Of a stretch of DNA of 35,632 bases, positions 9,830 through 18,862 are shown in pieces (position 1 is the stretch's first letter; every line of letters begins with the position of its first letter). The DNA is from an uncultured Granulosicoccus sp. (lineage in GTDB: Bacteria > Pseudomonadota > Gammaproteobacteria > Granulosicoccales > Granulosicoccaceae): assembly GCA_938003775.1 (NCBI GenBank), contig CALKXZ010000479.1:1-35632 (forward strand). The letters are read 5' to 3'. The notes under the pieces were generated by a model, which was not told the DNA's origin, did no database searches, and saw nothing but the letters and a program-made list of their open reading frames with translations. The position numbers were made by a program, and so were the translations under genes.

Positions 9830-10207
9830 ATGAAATACGTGCACATCATTGCAACGCTTGCTATTTTTCAGTTCATTGTATTCAGCGTGTTAGTAGGGCA
9901 GGCACGGCTCAAGTATGGCGTTAAGGCCCCTGCCATCAGTGGCAATGAACACTTCGAGCGTGTGTTTCGTGTCCAAATGAATACACTGGAGCAACTGGTT
10001 TGTTTTTTGCCAGCATTGTTTTTGGCCGCTGCCTATTGGTCACCGGTGTTCGCATCAGCTGTCGGTGTTGTGTACTTGGTCGGCCGAATGATTTATCGGC
10101 ACTCGTACATTGAAAATCCGACTGGTCGTGCCGTAGGATTTGTTATGAGTCTCGTACCCACGCTTGTGTTGTTGGTAGCGGGTTTAATAGGCGCGTTGAT
10201 CAATTAG
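9830..10207 (+). CDS. MAPEG family membrane protein
   Basis: 125 aa, four hydrophobic segments, 'FERVFRVQMNTLEQLVCFLPALFLAAAYWSP' and 'VVYLVGRMIYRHSYIENPTGRAVGF' are MAPEG signatures; ATG preceded by GGAG. Confidence 0.9.
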   Translation: MKYVHIIATLAIFQFIVFSVLVGQARLKYGVKAPAISGNEHFERVFRVQMNTLEQLVCFLPALFLAAAYWSPVFASAVGVVYLVGRMIYRHSYIENPTGRAVGFVMSLVPTLVLLVAGLIGALIN

Positions 10208-10238
10208 GTGTGAGCGTTGGCTGTTATAGGGGTTTTTC

Positions 10239-10273
10239 CTGGATCTCGCTTAGCGTGATTAAGCTCGATCCAG
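10239..10273. terminator. Bidirectional terminator between convergent MAPEG and bacterioferritin genes
   Basis: CTGGATCTCGCTTA...TAAGCTCGATCCAG (12/14 paired) flanked by TTTTTC on the left and AAAAA on the right. Confidence 0.8.
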
Positions 10274-10295
10274 AAAAACACCGTGCAACGGCTTA

Positions 10296-10781
10296 TTATT
10301 CTGCTGCGTCCGCACCGACGGCTTGCAACTGTTGATAGTTTTGTAAGCCAACACGTTCTAGCAGGTCTAATTGCGTTTCGAGAAAATCAATATGTCCCTC
10401 TTCATCTTTCAGTAATCCCTCAAAAATGTTCTTAGACACATAGTCACCTTCAGCTTCGCAAATCTCCTTGGACTTCGCGTAAGACTCTCGAGCTTCGATT
10501 TCTGCAGCCAGATCGCCTTCCAGAACTTCTTTCACGTTCTGACCAATGCGTAAACTCCCCAGGGTTTGTAAGTTTGGGTGACCTTCCAAAAAGATGATGC
10601 GTTCAATGAGCATGTCAGCATGCTGCATTTCTTCAATAGATTCCTCCCGCTCTTTTTTGGCCAATTTTGTCAGGCCCCAGTCGTCCAGTAATCGGTAATG
10701 CAGCCAGTACTGGTTCACTGATGCAAGCTCTAAAAATAATGCTTCGTTCAAACGTTCGATGACCTTGTCACTACCTTTCAT
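10296..10781 (-). CDS. bfr: Bacterioferritin
   Basis: [72 protein letters not shown] matches bacterioferritin ferroxidase-centre motifs. Confidence 0.97.
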   Translation of the reverse strand: MKGSDKVIERLNEALFLELASVNQYWLHYRLLDDWGLTKLAKKEREESIEEMQHADMLIERIIFLEGHPNLQTLGSLRIGQNVKEVLEGDLAAEIEARESYAKSKEICEAEGDYVSKNIFEGLLKDEEGHIDFLETQLDLLERVGLQNYQQLQAVGADAAE

Positions 10782-10975
10782 TGTATGTTCTCTCGGTTTT
10801 TCCAATCGTTATGAATGACATAGTGGCTGATAGGAAAACCCCTGACAACCTCAGGGGAATATATACAGCTGTAACGAGTTTAAATGACGGTCTCGGTGTA
10901 TTGTCCCTTTATGAGTGCAGATGGTGTGTGCGGTAACCTGTTGCCACTATTTTCAAGAGTGGCTAATTTTGCAGA

Positions 10976-11242
10976 TTACAGCGCCTGCTCAATACTGAGT
11001 AGTTCGTTGGTTTGAGATTGATTTGCTTGTGCCGCCAGATCCTTTTTTTTGATAAAAGTGAGTGCAGATTCACTAATCACCCTCTCTGCCAGCGGAAAAC
11101 AGTTGCAGCATTTTGGCTGTTTCCCAAGTTCTGCATAAACATTCTTTGGGCAAAGATCAGGTCTTGCGCATTTGGACATCATGCAATTAACAGCTTTGTC
11201 TATATCGCAAGATGAAATGCAATTGCAATGGCAAATGATCAT
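10976..11242 (-). CDS. Bacterioferritin-associated ferredoxin-like [2Fe-2S] protein
   Basis: MIICHCNCISSCDI...KCARPDLCPKNVYAELGKQPKCCNCFPLAERVI: N-terminal CxC and BFD-domain cysteine arrangement; next to bfr. Confidence 0.82.
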   Translation of the reverse strand: MIICHCNCISSCDIDKAVNCMMSKCARPDLCPKNVYAELGKQPKCCNCFPLAERVISESALTFIKKKDLAAQANQSQTNELLSIEQAL

Positions 11243-12015
11243 GAGAGCATCACTACCTATACACGTTGATTGTGTGCTGCCGTGGGTACACAGGATATGA
11301 AAATACGACTAAATTCGCAAACAGTGTTCATTTATAGGGTGTATTCGTTGCCATCAGGAACAGCTGTGTTGATACAGTGGGATTTTGGGATAAAGCAACG
11401 CTCATATTAGGTCAGTTGTTAAACGTCGGCTAAAAGTGGGTTGAGAATTCCTCGGGGTCAGAACACCAATGTGTCGCGGTAAAAAGTCACCTAGTCATCA
11501 CTTTTGTCAGCATTCTTGCGGGGTCCAATAATAGTGGGGCCAATAATGCGCCAATTAGTTTCTTTTGGATTGAAAATGCCTGATTTCGTACAAGGGCATT
11601 TCGGGATAGCATTGACCGCTGTACAAAGACTATCACGGTAAATCCACAGTTATAGCAAGGTTTTGTCGCTGTATTGAGCCTTGATAACGGCCATAACCTG
11701 GCAAAGGCGTCCTGTATTGGTTGCAAATTGCCGTTTGGAATACGCCAGAAGAGATGATCCATCCACACAGTCGTGTGTCAATGATCTGCCTCCGCATTAC
11801 AAGGGTTAACAGTTAACTCGGGCCAAGGCAGGATCGGGCTGACAGACTATCTGCGCGAGTCAATCTGTAACCGAATCACGATTCATATGGGTCATGCGTG
11901 CCACCTAGGGCGTATTGACAAGCATTAGTGAAATAGCCAGTATCACTTGACATTGAGCATGGCCCTGTATGCCTTGGCGAGCTCTGTATTTATTTTCTAC
12001 AGTCCCGCTCCAATG

Positions 12016-12053
12016 GTTGTCGCGACTTAATTGCCACCACGCGTTGTCGCGAC
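12016..12053. promoter_or_regulatory. Paired candidate operators upstream of the forward sugar ABC operon
   Basis: GTTGTCGCGAC occurs at about 12016-12026 and 12043-12053; the second copy extends to the palindrome TGTCGCGACA. About 80 bp upstream of the SBP start. Confidence 0.45.
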
Positions 12054-12132
12054 ATTTGGCTGCCAGGAACAACATGGTCGATGGTTTGATTGACCAGAAG
12101 TCGCTCTGGTCAAAACCTTAGGAGGATTGTCG

Positions 12133-13122
12133 ATGAAAAAATGGTTGTCAACACTCGCTGGTGTCGCACTTGCCACCACTTTAGTACACACTGCCACTGC
12201 GCAAGATAAACCCAGCATGGGTGTGGTTGTAAAAATTGGCGGCATTCCCTGGTTTAATGCCATGGAAACCGGTATCCAGGAAAAAGGCGAGGAGCTGGGG
12301 CTGGACGCGTTTATGGTCGGACCGGTATCCGCAGATCCAGCGTTACAGGTACGTGCCATTGAAGATTTGATTGCCCGTAACGTCGATATTATTGGCGTGG
12401 TACCCAATGACGAAACAGCTTTGGAACCGGTGCTTGAAAAAGCGCGCGCTGCGGGCATTAAAGTCGTCTCCCACGAAGGCCCGGGACTACAGAATGTTGA
12501 CTGGAATTTCGAATTGGCTTCGGCCACGGGTTTTGGTGAAGCGCATGCAGAATTACTGGCACAGAAGATGGGCGGCAAGGGTGAGTACGCCGTTTTTGTC
12601 GGTTCACTGACCGTACCCCTGCACAATGCTTGGGCTGATGCCGCCAATGAGTACATGGCCGCTAACTACCCGGACATCAAAAAAGTAGGTGAACGTTACG
12701 GTGTTGCAGAAAATGTTGACGACAGCCGCAAGACAGCGCTGGACTTAATAGCAGCCAACCCGGATTTGGGAGGATTTCTAGCGTTTGGTAGTCAGGGTCC
12801 CATTGGTGCGGGGCGCGCGATTGAAGAACGCCGACTGGGCGGCAAGGTGCATGTACTGGGACCCTTCTCACCGGGGCAAGGTCAGAAGCTTGTTAAGACG
12901 GGCATTATCTCTGGCGGCTACATGTGGAATCCGGCGGAAGCAGGCCGTGTATTTGTCACCATGGGGAAGATGTTATTAGATGGCGACGAGATTGCCGATG
13001 GCACTGACATACCGGGCCTTGGTGTTGTGAGTCCCGATGCCGCTACGCGCAACATCATCACAGACAATCTGCTGGAAATAAATGATTCCACGGTCGATGG
13101 GTTGGCTGATCTGGGTTTGTAG
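12133..13122 (+). CDS. Sugar ABC transporter substrate-binding protein (RbsB-like)
   Basis: Signal peptide MKKWLSTLAGVALATTLVHTATAQ; 'GVVVKIGGIPWFNAMETGIQEKGEELGLDAFMVGP...DPALQVRAIEDLIARNVDIIGVVPND' typical of PBP type I sugar-binding proteins; GGAGG RBS. Confidence 0.95.
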   Translation: MKKWLSTLAGVALATTLVHTATAQDKPSMGVVVKIGGIPWFNAMETGIQEKGEELGLDAFMVGPVSADPALQVRAIEDLIARNVDIIGVVPNDETALEPVLEKARAAGIKVVSHEGPGLQNVDWNFELASATGFGEAHAELLAQKMGGKGEYAVFVGSLTVPLHNAWADAANEYMAANYPDIKKVGERYGVAENVDDSRKTALDLIAANPDLGGFLAFGSQGPIGAGRAIEERRLGGKVHVLGPFSPGQGQKLVKTGIISGGYMWNPAEAGRVFVTMGKMLLDGDEIADGTDIPGLGVVSPDAATRNIITDNLLEINDSTVDGLADLGL

Positions 13123-13157
13123 TTCGTCAGATCAATCAATGGTTGTTCTTTCAACTA

Positions 13158-13188
13158 GGCCACACTCGCTACCTTGGTGAGTGTGGCC
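13158..13188 (+). terminator. Strong intercistronic hairpin between SBP and ATPase genes
   Basis: GGCCACACTC-(11 nt)-GAGTGTGGCC perfect 10 bp stem followed by GTTTCTCTC. Confidence 0.65.
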
Positions 13189-13268
13189 GTTTCTCTCTAC
13201 ACCGTGATAATCGATACTGAAACGAATATATTGGTGTGCGTTGTCAACCCCAACACTAGGTACATGAT

Positions 13269-14795
13269 GTGCCAATGCCGATGGTAATGTCGGCACACAG
13301 TGGATCAACTACGTCTGCATTGAGACTGAAAAACGTATCCAAGCGATTTGGGGGCGTACAGGCGCTGGATGCATTGGATTTTGATGTCTCGCAAGGTGAA
13401 GTGCATTGTCTTGCTGGCGAAAACGGGTGTGGGAAAAGCACGTTGATCAAAATTGTGACGGGTGTGTACGAGCCCGATGCTGGTGCTGAGATGGAGTATT
13501 TCGGCGAACCGGTAACACACATTACACCGACTCAGGCACGAAGGCGTGGCATTGCTGTGATCTGGCAGGATCTTGCTCTGTTCCCTGAGATGAGTGTTGC
13601 GGAAAATATCGCCTTTGATTCTTTGGTGGGTAGTAGATTGCGCCGTGTTGATCATTCAGCATTGGCGCAAACAGCGGGAGATGTGCTCGATAAGCTTGAT
13701 TTGCAGCTGGACCTAACTGCGCCGCTGAACTCTCTGCCCATCGCCAAACGGCAGATGGTTGCTATCGCAAGAGCGTTGGTTGGTGAGGCGCGGATGATCT
13801 TCATGGATGAGCCGACGGCTTCACTGACACAAGCTGAAACAGATAGCTTACTCACGATTGTCAGAACGCTCTCTGCACAAGGTGTCGCGATTGTTTTCGT
13901 CAGTCATCGTTTGGCAGAAGTACTGGACATTGCCAGGCGCGTCACGGTGATTAAAGACGGACAATTGGTCGGGGTATACCCAGCTCAGGGTATGACGCAA
14001 TCTCGCCTGACTACACTGATGACTGGGCAGTCACTAAAGCATCAGGTCAGGTCACGTGATTTGAGCAATGCGCCCGTTGTGCTGAATGTGCAAGGTTTAA
14101 CTCGAGAGGCTGAGTTCACAGATGTATCGCTGCAAATTCGTGCTGGCGAGGTGCTCGGTCTAACAGGCCTTATTGGTGCGGGTCGAACCGAATTAGCTCA
14201 TGTCTTGTTTGGTATGCGTCAACCATCCCAAGGAGTGATTGAGTTAAACGGCAAGCCGGTTACGTTTTCATCAAATCGAGACGCGATGCAAGCGGGTGTT
14301 GCTTATGTGTCTGAGGATAGGTTGTCGCTTGGGCTTATCCAACCTCAATCCATCGCAGCGAACATTGTGTTGCCCATATTGTCACGACTGACACATCGCA
14401 GCGGTCTGTTGTCTCGACAGCTTACGGCAGAAACAGTGAAGCACTGGATCAACGAATTGACAATTAAGGTGGGTGATTCTGATGATGCGGTGTCAACGCT
14501 ATCCGGTGGTAATCAGCAGCGCGTGGTGCTATCTAAGTGGCTCAGTACAGAGCCACGATTATTAATTCTTGACAGTCCTACTGTGGGTGTTGACGTTGGT
14601 GCTCGTGCTGGTGTGTTTGACATCGTGCAGCGATTGGCTGATCAAGGGCTAGCGATACTGCTTATTTCAGATGAAGTGTCGGAGGTGTATTTCAATGCTG
14701 ATCGCATTTTGCATATGGGGAATGGCCAGATAATTCAAGCGTATTCTCCAGCTGATACAACCATAGATGCGTTAGAGAGTTGCATCTATGCGTAA
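13269..14795 (+). CDS. Sugar ABC transporter ATP-binding protein with two ABC domains (RbsA-like)
   Basis: Walker A GENGCGKSTLIKIV; second domain GLIGAGRTELAHVLFGM, LSGGNQQRVVLSKWL, LILDSPTVGVDVGA. Exact start uncertain. Confidence 0.95.
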   Translation: MPMPMVMSAHSGSTTSALRLKNVSKRFGGVQALDALDFDVSQGEVHCLAGENGCGKSTLIKIVTGVYEPDAGAEMEYFGEPVTHITPTQARRRGIAVIWQDLALFPEMSVAENIAFDSLVGSRLRRVDHSALAQTAGDVLDKLDLQLDLTAPLNSLPIAKRQMVAIARALVGEARMIFMDEPTASLTQAETDSLLTIVRTLSAQGVAIVFVSHRLAEVLDIARRVTVIKDGQLVGVYPAQGMTQSRLTTLMTGQSLKHQVRSRDLSNAPVVLNVQGLTREAEFTDVSLQIRAGEVLGLTGLIGAGRTELAHVLFGMRQPSQGVIELNGKPVTFSSNRDAMQAGVAYVSEDRLSLGLIQPQSIAANIVLPILSRLTHRSGLLSRQLTAETVKHWINELTIKVGDSDDAVSTLSGGNQQRVVLSKWLSTEPRLLILDSPTVGVDVGARAGVFDIVQRLADQGLAILLISDEVSEVYFNADRILHMGNGQIIQAYSPADTTIDALESCIYA

Positions 14796-15783
14796 ATACT
14801 TTACTACGCATCCATCAGAAAGCTGGCTATTGGTGGTTCTGCTGTTGATGATTGTGGGTTTGTCACTGGCAACAGATCAATTTCTGACACTCGGTAACAT
14901 CAGCTCACTGCTTAACAATAACTCGGTGAACCTGATATGGGCAGTTGGTTTGCTGGTGGTGCTGATAGCTGGCGGTATAGACATTTCCTTTGCTGTGGCC
15001 GCGTCAGTGGTTCAATACGTCGCTGTATTTGTACTTGAACTATTCGGCGGTGGAAACTGGGCCGTCGGATTTATTGTCGCTGGCCTGTTGGGTATTGCGC
15101 TGGGATGTATTAATGCAGCCTTAGTGCATCAATTCCGAATCATAACCATTGTCGTCACTATTGCTACGTTTAATGCCTATTTTGGCTTATTGATGTATTT
15201 CAGCAAAGGTAAGTTTATCTATAACTTGCCGGAGTGGTGGAGTGCTCGTGTGGTGTTGTTAGAACATCAAGGTGCGGATGGGCGATGGGCAGAGTTGAAT
15301 CTGCCGGTACTGGTAATGTTGTTGTGTGTGCTGGCCACCTGGGTACTGATTCGGTATACAACCACGGGTCGTCAATTGTATGCCTTTGGTGATAACCCAG
15401 AGGGTGCTGCGCGGGCGGGGATTAATGTCGCTGCCATGCAGTTTGTCGCGTTTGGTTGGATGGGATTGATGGCAGGCATTGGTGGGCTAATGCAGGTCAA
15501 CATCACTCAGGAAGTCGTACCCAATGCGTTGATCGGTCGCGAACTGGATGTCCTGGCGGCTGTGGTGCTCGGAGGCGCTAGACTCGGCGGTGGGCGAGGT
15601 ACCGTGCTGGGATGCGTGCTTGGTGTCTCATTGGTCGTCATTACGCAAAACGGACTCAACTTACTGGGTGTGTCTCCGTTTGCATTTAAAATGATTATCG
15701 GTGCCATTATCTTGATTGCCATTTCAACATCGCGTTTATCGTTCGGCCCTAGGTTGACCGGTACGCCTGTTATGCGCCAATGA
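14788..15783 (+). CDS. Sugar ABC transporter permease 1
   Basis: Hydrophobic; 'LLVVLIAGGIDISFAVAASVVQYVAV', 'GDNPEGAARAGINVAAMQFVAFGWMGLMAGIGG', 'LAAVVLGGARLGGGRGTVLGCVLGV'. Confidence 0.94.
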   Translation: MRKYFTTHPSESWLLVVLLLMIVGLSLATDQFLTLGNISSLLNNNSVNLIWAVGLLVVLIAGGIDISFAVAASVVQYVAVFVLELFGGGNWAVGFIVAGLLGIALGCINAALVHQFRIITIVVTIATFNAYFGLLMYFSKGKFIYNLPEWWSARVVLLEHQGADGRWAELNLPVLVMLLCVLATWVLIRYTTTGRQLYAFGDNPEGAARAGINVAAMQFVAFGWMGLMAGIGGLMQVNITQEVVPNALIGRELDVLAAVVLGGARLGGGRGTVLGCVLGVSLVVITQNGLNLLGVSPFAFKMIIGAIILIAISTSRLSFGPRLTGTPVMRQ

Positions 15784-16775
15784 ACACAATGCTGTTGCGC
15801 TTACGTCGCTTGTTTGGCCCAGAACTACCCGCCTTGCTCGTATTTCTACTGCTGGTCGTTGTTGGCTTTGGATTCATAGCGCCGCGGTTTATGACCATGG
15901 CAAATTTTGAATCGATCGCCTTTCAGCTCCCGGTGTTAGGCCTACTCACATTGGCCATGTTAGCGCCGATCCTATCCGGCGGGTTAAACCTTGCGATTGT
16001 GTATACCGCCAACTTATCGGGCTTGACGCTGGCGTGGGTACTCATACAATTTGGTGGGCCCGATGCAGGATATGTGGCGTTTGCGGTTGGCGTAATAGCC
16101 GCAATTGCGGTGGGCGCATTGGCCGGGGCGGCGATGGGGTTCGTGATTGCTTATGTGGGTGCTCACCCCATTTTGGTGTCATTAGCCATGATGATTTTTT
16201 TACGAGGGCTGGGCGAATTCTTAACGCGAGGTGGGGATATTTCCGGCTTTCCTGATTACCTGCGTGTTTTGGGGCACGGTGTCGTTATGGGTATACCGGT
16301 GCCTTTAATCCTTTTTTTGATCGTTGCGTTCGCTTGGCATGTCATTTTGTCCCGTACCCGTCATGGTTTCGCCATCTATATGATCGGTTCCAACATTCGT
16401 GCCGCGGAGTATTCAGGTGTACACACAAAAAGAACGCTGACACTGATCTACACCTTGTCAGGTGTTCTGTGCGCCGTGGCAGGTATCCTAATGCTGACCC
16501 GATTCAACTCTGTGCGTGTGGGTCATGGTGAAGCGTTATTGCTGATCACTGTGCTGGCGTGTTTTCTTGGTGGCGTAGACCCATTTGGTGGATTTGGTCG
16601 AGTCCTGTCGGTGGTCATTGCATTGATCATCTTGCAGGTGTTGTCGTCTGGTTTGAATCTAATGGGCGCTAATCAACATCTGTCAACGGCTGTGTGGGGT
16701 CTGTTTTTGATAGCAGTGATGGTGCTAAGACATGTTGCCGGCAGATTACCTATGTTGAATAAACCGAAGGAGTAA
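15780..16775 (+). CDS. Sugar ABC transporter permease 2
   Basis: Hydrophobic; 'LAPILSGGLNLAIVYTANLSGLTLAWVLIQ', 'GSNIRAAEYSGVHTKRTLTLIYTLSGVLCAVAGILML', 'LGGVDPFGGFGRVLSVVIAL'; 4 bp ATGA overlap with permease 1. Confidence 0.94.
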   Translation: MNTMLLRLRRLFGPELPALLVFLLLVVVGFGFIAPRFMTMANFESIAFQLPVLGLLTLAMLAPILSGGLNLAIVYTANLSGLTLAWVLIQFGGPDAGYVAFAVGVIAAIAVGALAGAAMGFVIAYVGAHPILVSLAMMIFLRGLGEFLTRGGDISGFPDYLRVLGHGVVMGIPVPLILFLIVAFAWHVILSRTRHGFAIYMIGSNIRAAEYSGVHTKRTLTLIYTLSGVLCAVAGILMLTRFNSVRVGHGEALLLITVLACFLGGVDPFGGFGRVLSVVIALIILQVLSSGLNLMGANQHLSTAVWGLFLIAVMVLRHVAGRLPMLNKPKE

Positions 16776-16778
16776 CCT

Positions 16779-17624
16779 ATGCAAGGCTTTGGCGTACACA
16801 CCAGTATGTGGACAATGAGTTGGGATCGGCAAGGTGCTGAGCGCGCTATTGCCGCAGCAGAGCACTACAAGATGGATTTCATTGAGATTCCCATGCTGGA
16901 TGCAGCTTCGGTGGATGCTGCCCATACGCGAGCACTGTTGGACAAGTCAGGGTTACGGGCCGTGTGCTCATTAGGCTTGCCAGAGGCGGTGTGGGCATCC
17001 AAGAATCCCGAAGGTGCCATTGCGCACTTAAAACAAGCGATGGATAAAACAGCTGAGCTTGGTGGGGAGGCCTTGTCCGGCGTCACCTTCGGTGGTATAG
17101 GTGAGCGTACCGGCGGTTACCCGACTGAAAAAGAGTACGACAATGTAGCGCGCGCATTGGATGCCGCCGCCAAGTACGCTAAACAGAAAGGCCTGCTGTT
17201 TGGAATAGAGCCTGTTAATCGCTATGAAAATCATTTGATTAATACCGGTTGGCAGGCGGTGAACATGATTGAACGCGTAGGCTCCGACAACATCTTTATT
17301 CATCTGGATACCTATCATATGAATATTGAGGAGAAAGGAGCTGGCAACGGCATACTCGATGCGCGCGATTATCTCAGGTACATTCACTTATCAGAAAGTG
17401 ACCGAGGTACTCCAGGCTCAGGAACCTGCGACTGGGACGAAATTTTTTCCACGCTGGCGGCTATTGAGTTTAAAGGCGGCTTGGCTATGGAGAGCTTTAT
17501 AAACATGCCACCTGAGATAGCCTTCGGCTTGTCGGTGTGGCGTCCAGTGGCTAAGAATTTTGAAGAAGTGATGGACAATGGCTTGCCGTTTTTGCGTAAT
17601 AAAGCTTCACAGTATCGTCTATAG
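16779..17624 (+). CDS. Sugar phosphate isomerase/epimerase-family TIM barrel; ketose (tagatose/psicose) 3-epimerase-like
   Basis: 'FIEIPMLD', 'LLFGIEPVNRYENHLINT', 'IFIHLDTYHMNIEE', 'HLSESDRGTPGSG', 'GGLAMESF' resemble D-tagatose/D-psicose 3-epimerase metal and substrate motifs; directly downstream of the sugar permeases. Confidence 0.85.
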   Translation: MQGFGVHTSMWTMSWDRQGAERAIAAAEHYKMDFIEIPMLDAASVDAAHTRALLDKSGLRAVCSLGLPEAVWASKNPEGAIAHLKQAMDKTAELGGEALSGVTFGGIGERTGGYPTEKEYDNVARALDAAAKYAKQKGLLFGIEPVNRYENHLINTGWQAVNMIERVGSDNIFIHLDTYHMNIEEKGAGNGILDARDYLRYIHLSESDRGTPGSGTCDWDEIFSTLAAIEFKGGLAMESFINMPPEIAFGLSVWRPVAKNFEEVMDNGLPFLRNKASQYRL

Positions 17625-17661
17625 ACGTGTGTGTTTGTTGACGCGTATTGGCAGGTAATCA

Positions 17662-18258
17662 TTAACGAAATTCGTTGCGCAGCGTATCAATCGCCTGTCT
17701 GCGAGAACACCCGTGCACATGATCATTGACGATACCCAATGCCTGCATTAACGCATACATATTCACTGGGCCAACAAATGACCAGCCTCGTTTTTTTAAT
17801 GCCTTTGCCAGTGCAACTGACTCGGCTGTTTGGCCATTCTGGGCAATCCAGTCGTGCGTGATTCGAGCAGGGCGTGTTCGAGGCTTTGGCTCAAATTGCC
17901 AGAAAAAAGCGGCCAGTGATTCCCCCTCCTGCTGAAATTCGAGGGCGCGTTGGGCGTTGTTTACAGCGGACAGGATTTTCCGACGATTGCGAATAATGCC
18001 CGGGTTGGCCATTAATCGTTCGACATCGGCGTTGGTGTACTTCGACACTTTCATCGGATCGAAACCTTGAAAAGCCTGCCGAAACGCCTCGCGACGATGC
18101 AAGATGATTTGCCAACTCAGGCCTGACTGAAACCCCTCAAGGCAGACTTTCTCAAAAAATACTTGATCGCTGTTAGTCGGAACGCCCCACTCATGATCGT
18201 GGTAATGCTGAAATACCGGGTCATTGGGGGGTATGGTGCAGTCGGTAGGTTTTGGCAT
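17662..18258 (-). CDS. tag: DNA-3-methyladenine glycosylase I
   Basis: 'YHDHEWGVP', 'KVCLEGFQSGLSWQIILHRREAFRQAFQGFDP', 'KALKKRGWSFVGPVNMYALMQALGIVNDHVHGCSR' closely match Tag, including the Zn ligands. ORF extends to 18315; start uncertain. Confidence 0.95.
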   Translation of the reverse strand: MPKPTDCTIPPNDPVFQHYHDHEWGVPTNSDQVFFEKVCLEGFQSGLSWQIILHRREAFRQAFQGFDPMKVSKYTNADVERLMANPGIIRNRRKILSAVNNAQRALEFQQEGESLAAFFWQFEPKPRTRPARITHDWIAQNGQTAESVALAKALKKRGWSFVGPVNMYALMQALGIVNDHVHGCSRRQAIDTLRNEFR

Positions 18259-18567
18259 TTTTTCAACGGGTGTGTCGGCTGGTCTATGGCGCGATTGTCT
18301 CAGCACTTTATGCAAGCTTGCCGTGAATCTGGCCGATTGCTGCGCTGTCGTACGCTGTGTAGGTGCCGCGTAACCGGACCCAAGTGGTGAAATACCCTAA
18401 CTAGAGCGCTGCAGATTTGTTTACAAGATTGCAATGCTCCCTGTGACGATCTAATGACATAGTTTTATGCCAAACAATCACAAGATATGCGATTAACGCA
18501 TTGATTTTAGAAAAAACCCTGAATTCACCTGATTTATGGTGCTTGTAAGGTGTTTAAAAAGCATTCA

Positions 18568-18771
18568 CCCGAGAGAATCCAGCAACGGTCGCGGGAAAAA
18601 CGGGCATAAAAATTCTCCGGGTTGTAGCAGTTCGTATTTTAAGCTGCTACTATGGCGAGCTAGCTTACCTGGCGTGATCACTCCGGCAGGTTTTTTTGTT
18701 TTTACAGGTTTGAATCACTTCGTTCCGGGCTGCACGGCTCGGCTGCATTGATAACCCCGAAAAACGAGCCG
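18568..18771 (+). promoter_or_regulatory. Structured leader upstream of rplC (candidate S10-operon L4-type attenuator/leader)
   Basis: Successive potential stems: CCCGAGAGAAT/ATTCTCCGGG (18568-18621), GTAGCAG/CTGCTAC (18624-18650), ACCTG/CAGGT followed by TTTTTTTGTTTTT (18667-18703), CGGCTCG/CGAGCCG (18735-18771). Confidence 0.5.
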
Positions 18772-18862
18772 CCTGCCAGCGGGTCGAGTAAATATGGGGG
18801 TTGGCGAGCGGTCCCACTGTGCGTGTAGCGTTGGTGCGTGTTAGCGTGTGTGGGAGAAAACG

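Noticed and set aside
12027-12656. 209 aa reverse ORF overlapping the sugar-binding protein gene
   Set aside because: Low-complexity Ser/Pro/Thr-rich translation antisense to a clear SBP with signal peptide and RBS.
3640-18400. The inserted 15 kb as a genomic island or integrative element
   Set aside because: It sits near tRNA genes but not flanked by them. I saw no integrase, no attachment-site duplication and no transposase, and the gene content looks like ordinary chromosomal metabolism. Rearrangement is a simpler explanation, though unproven.
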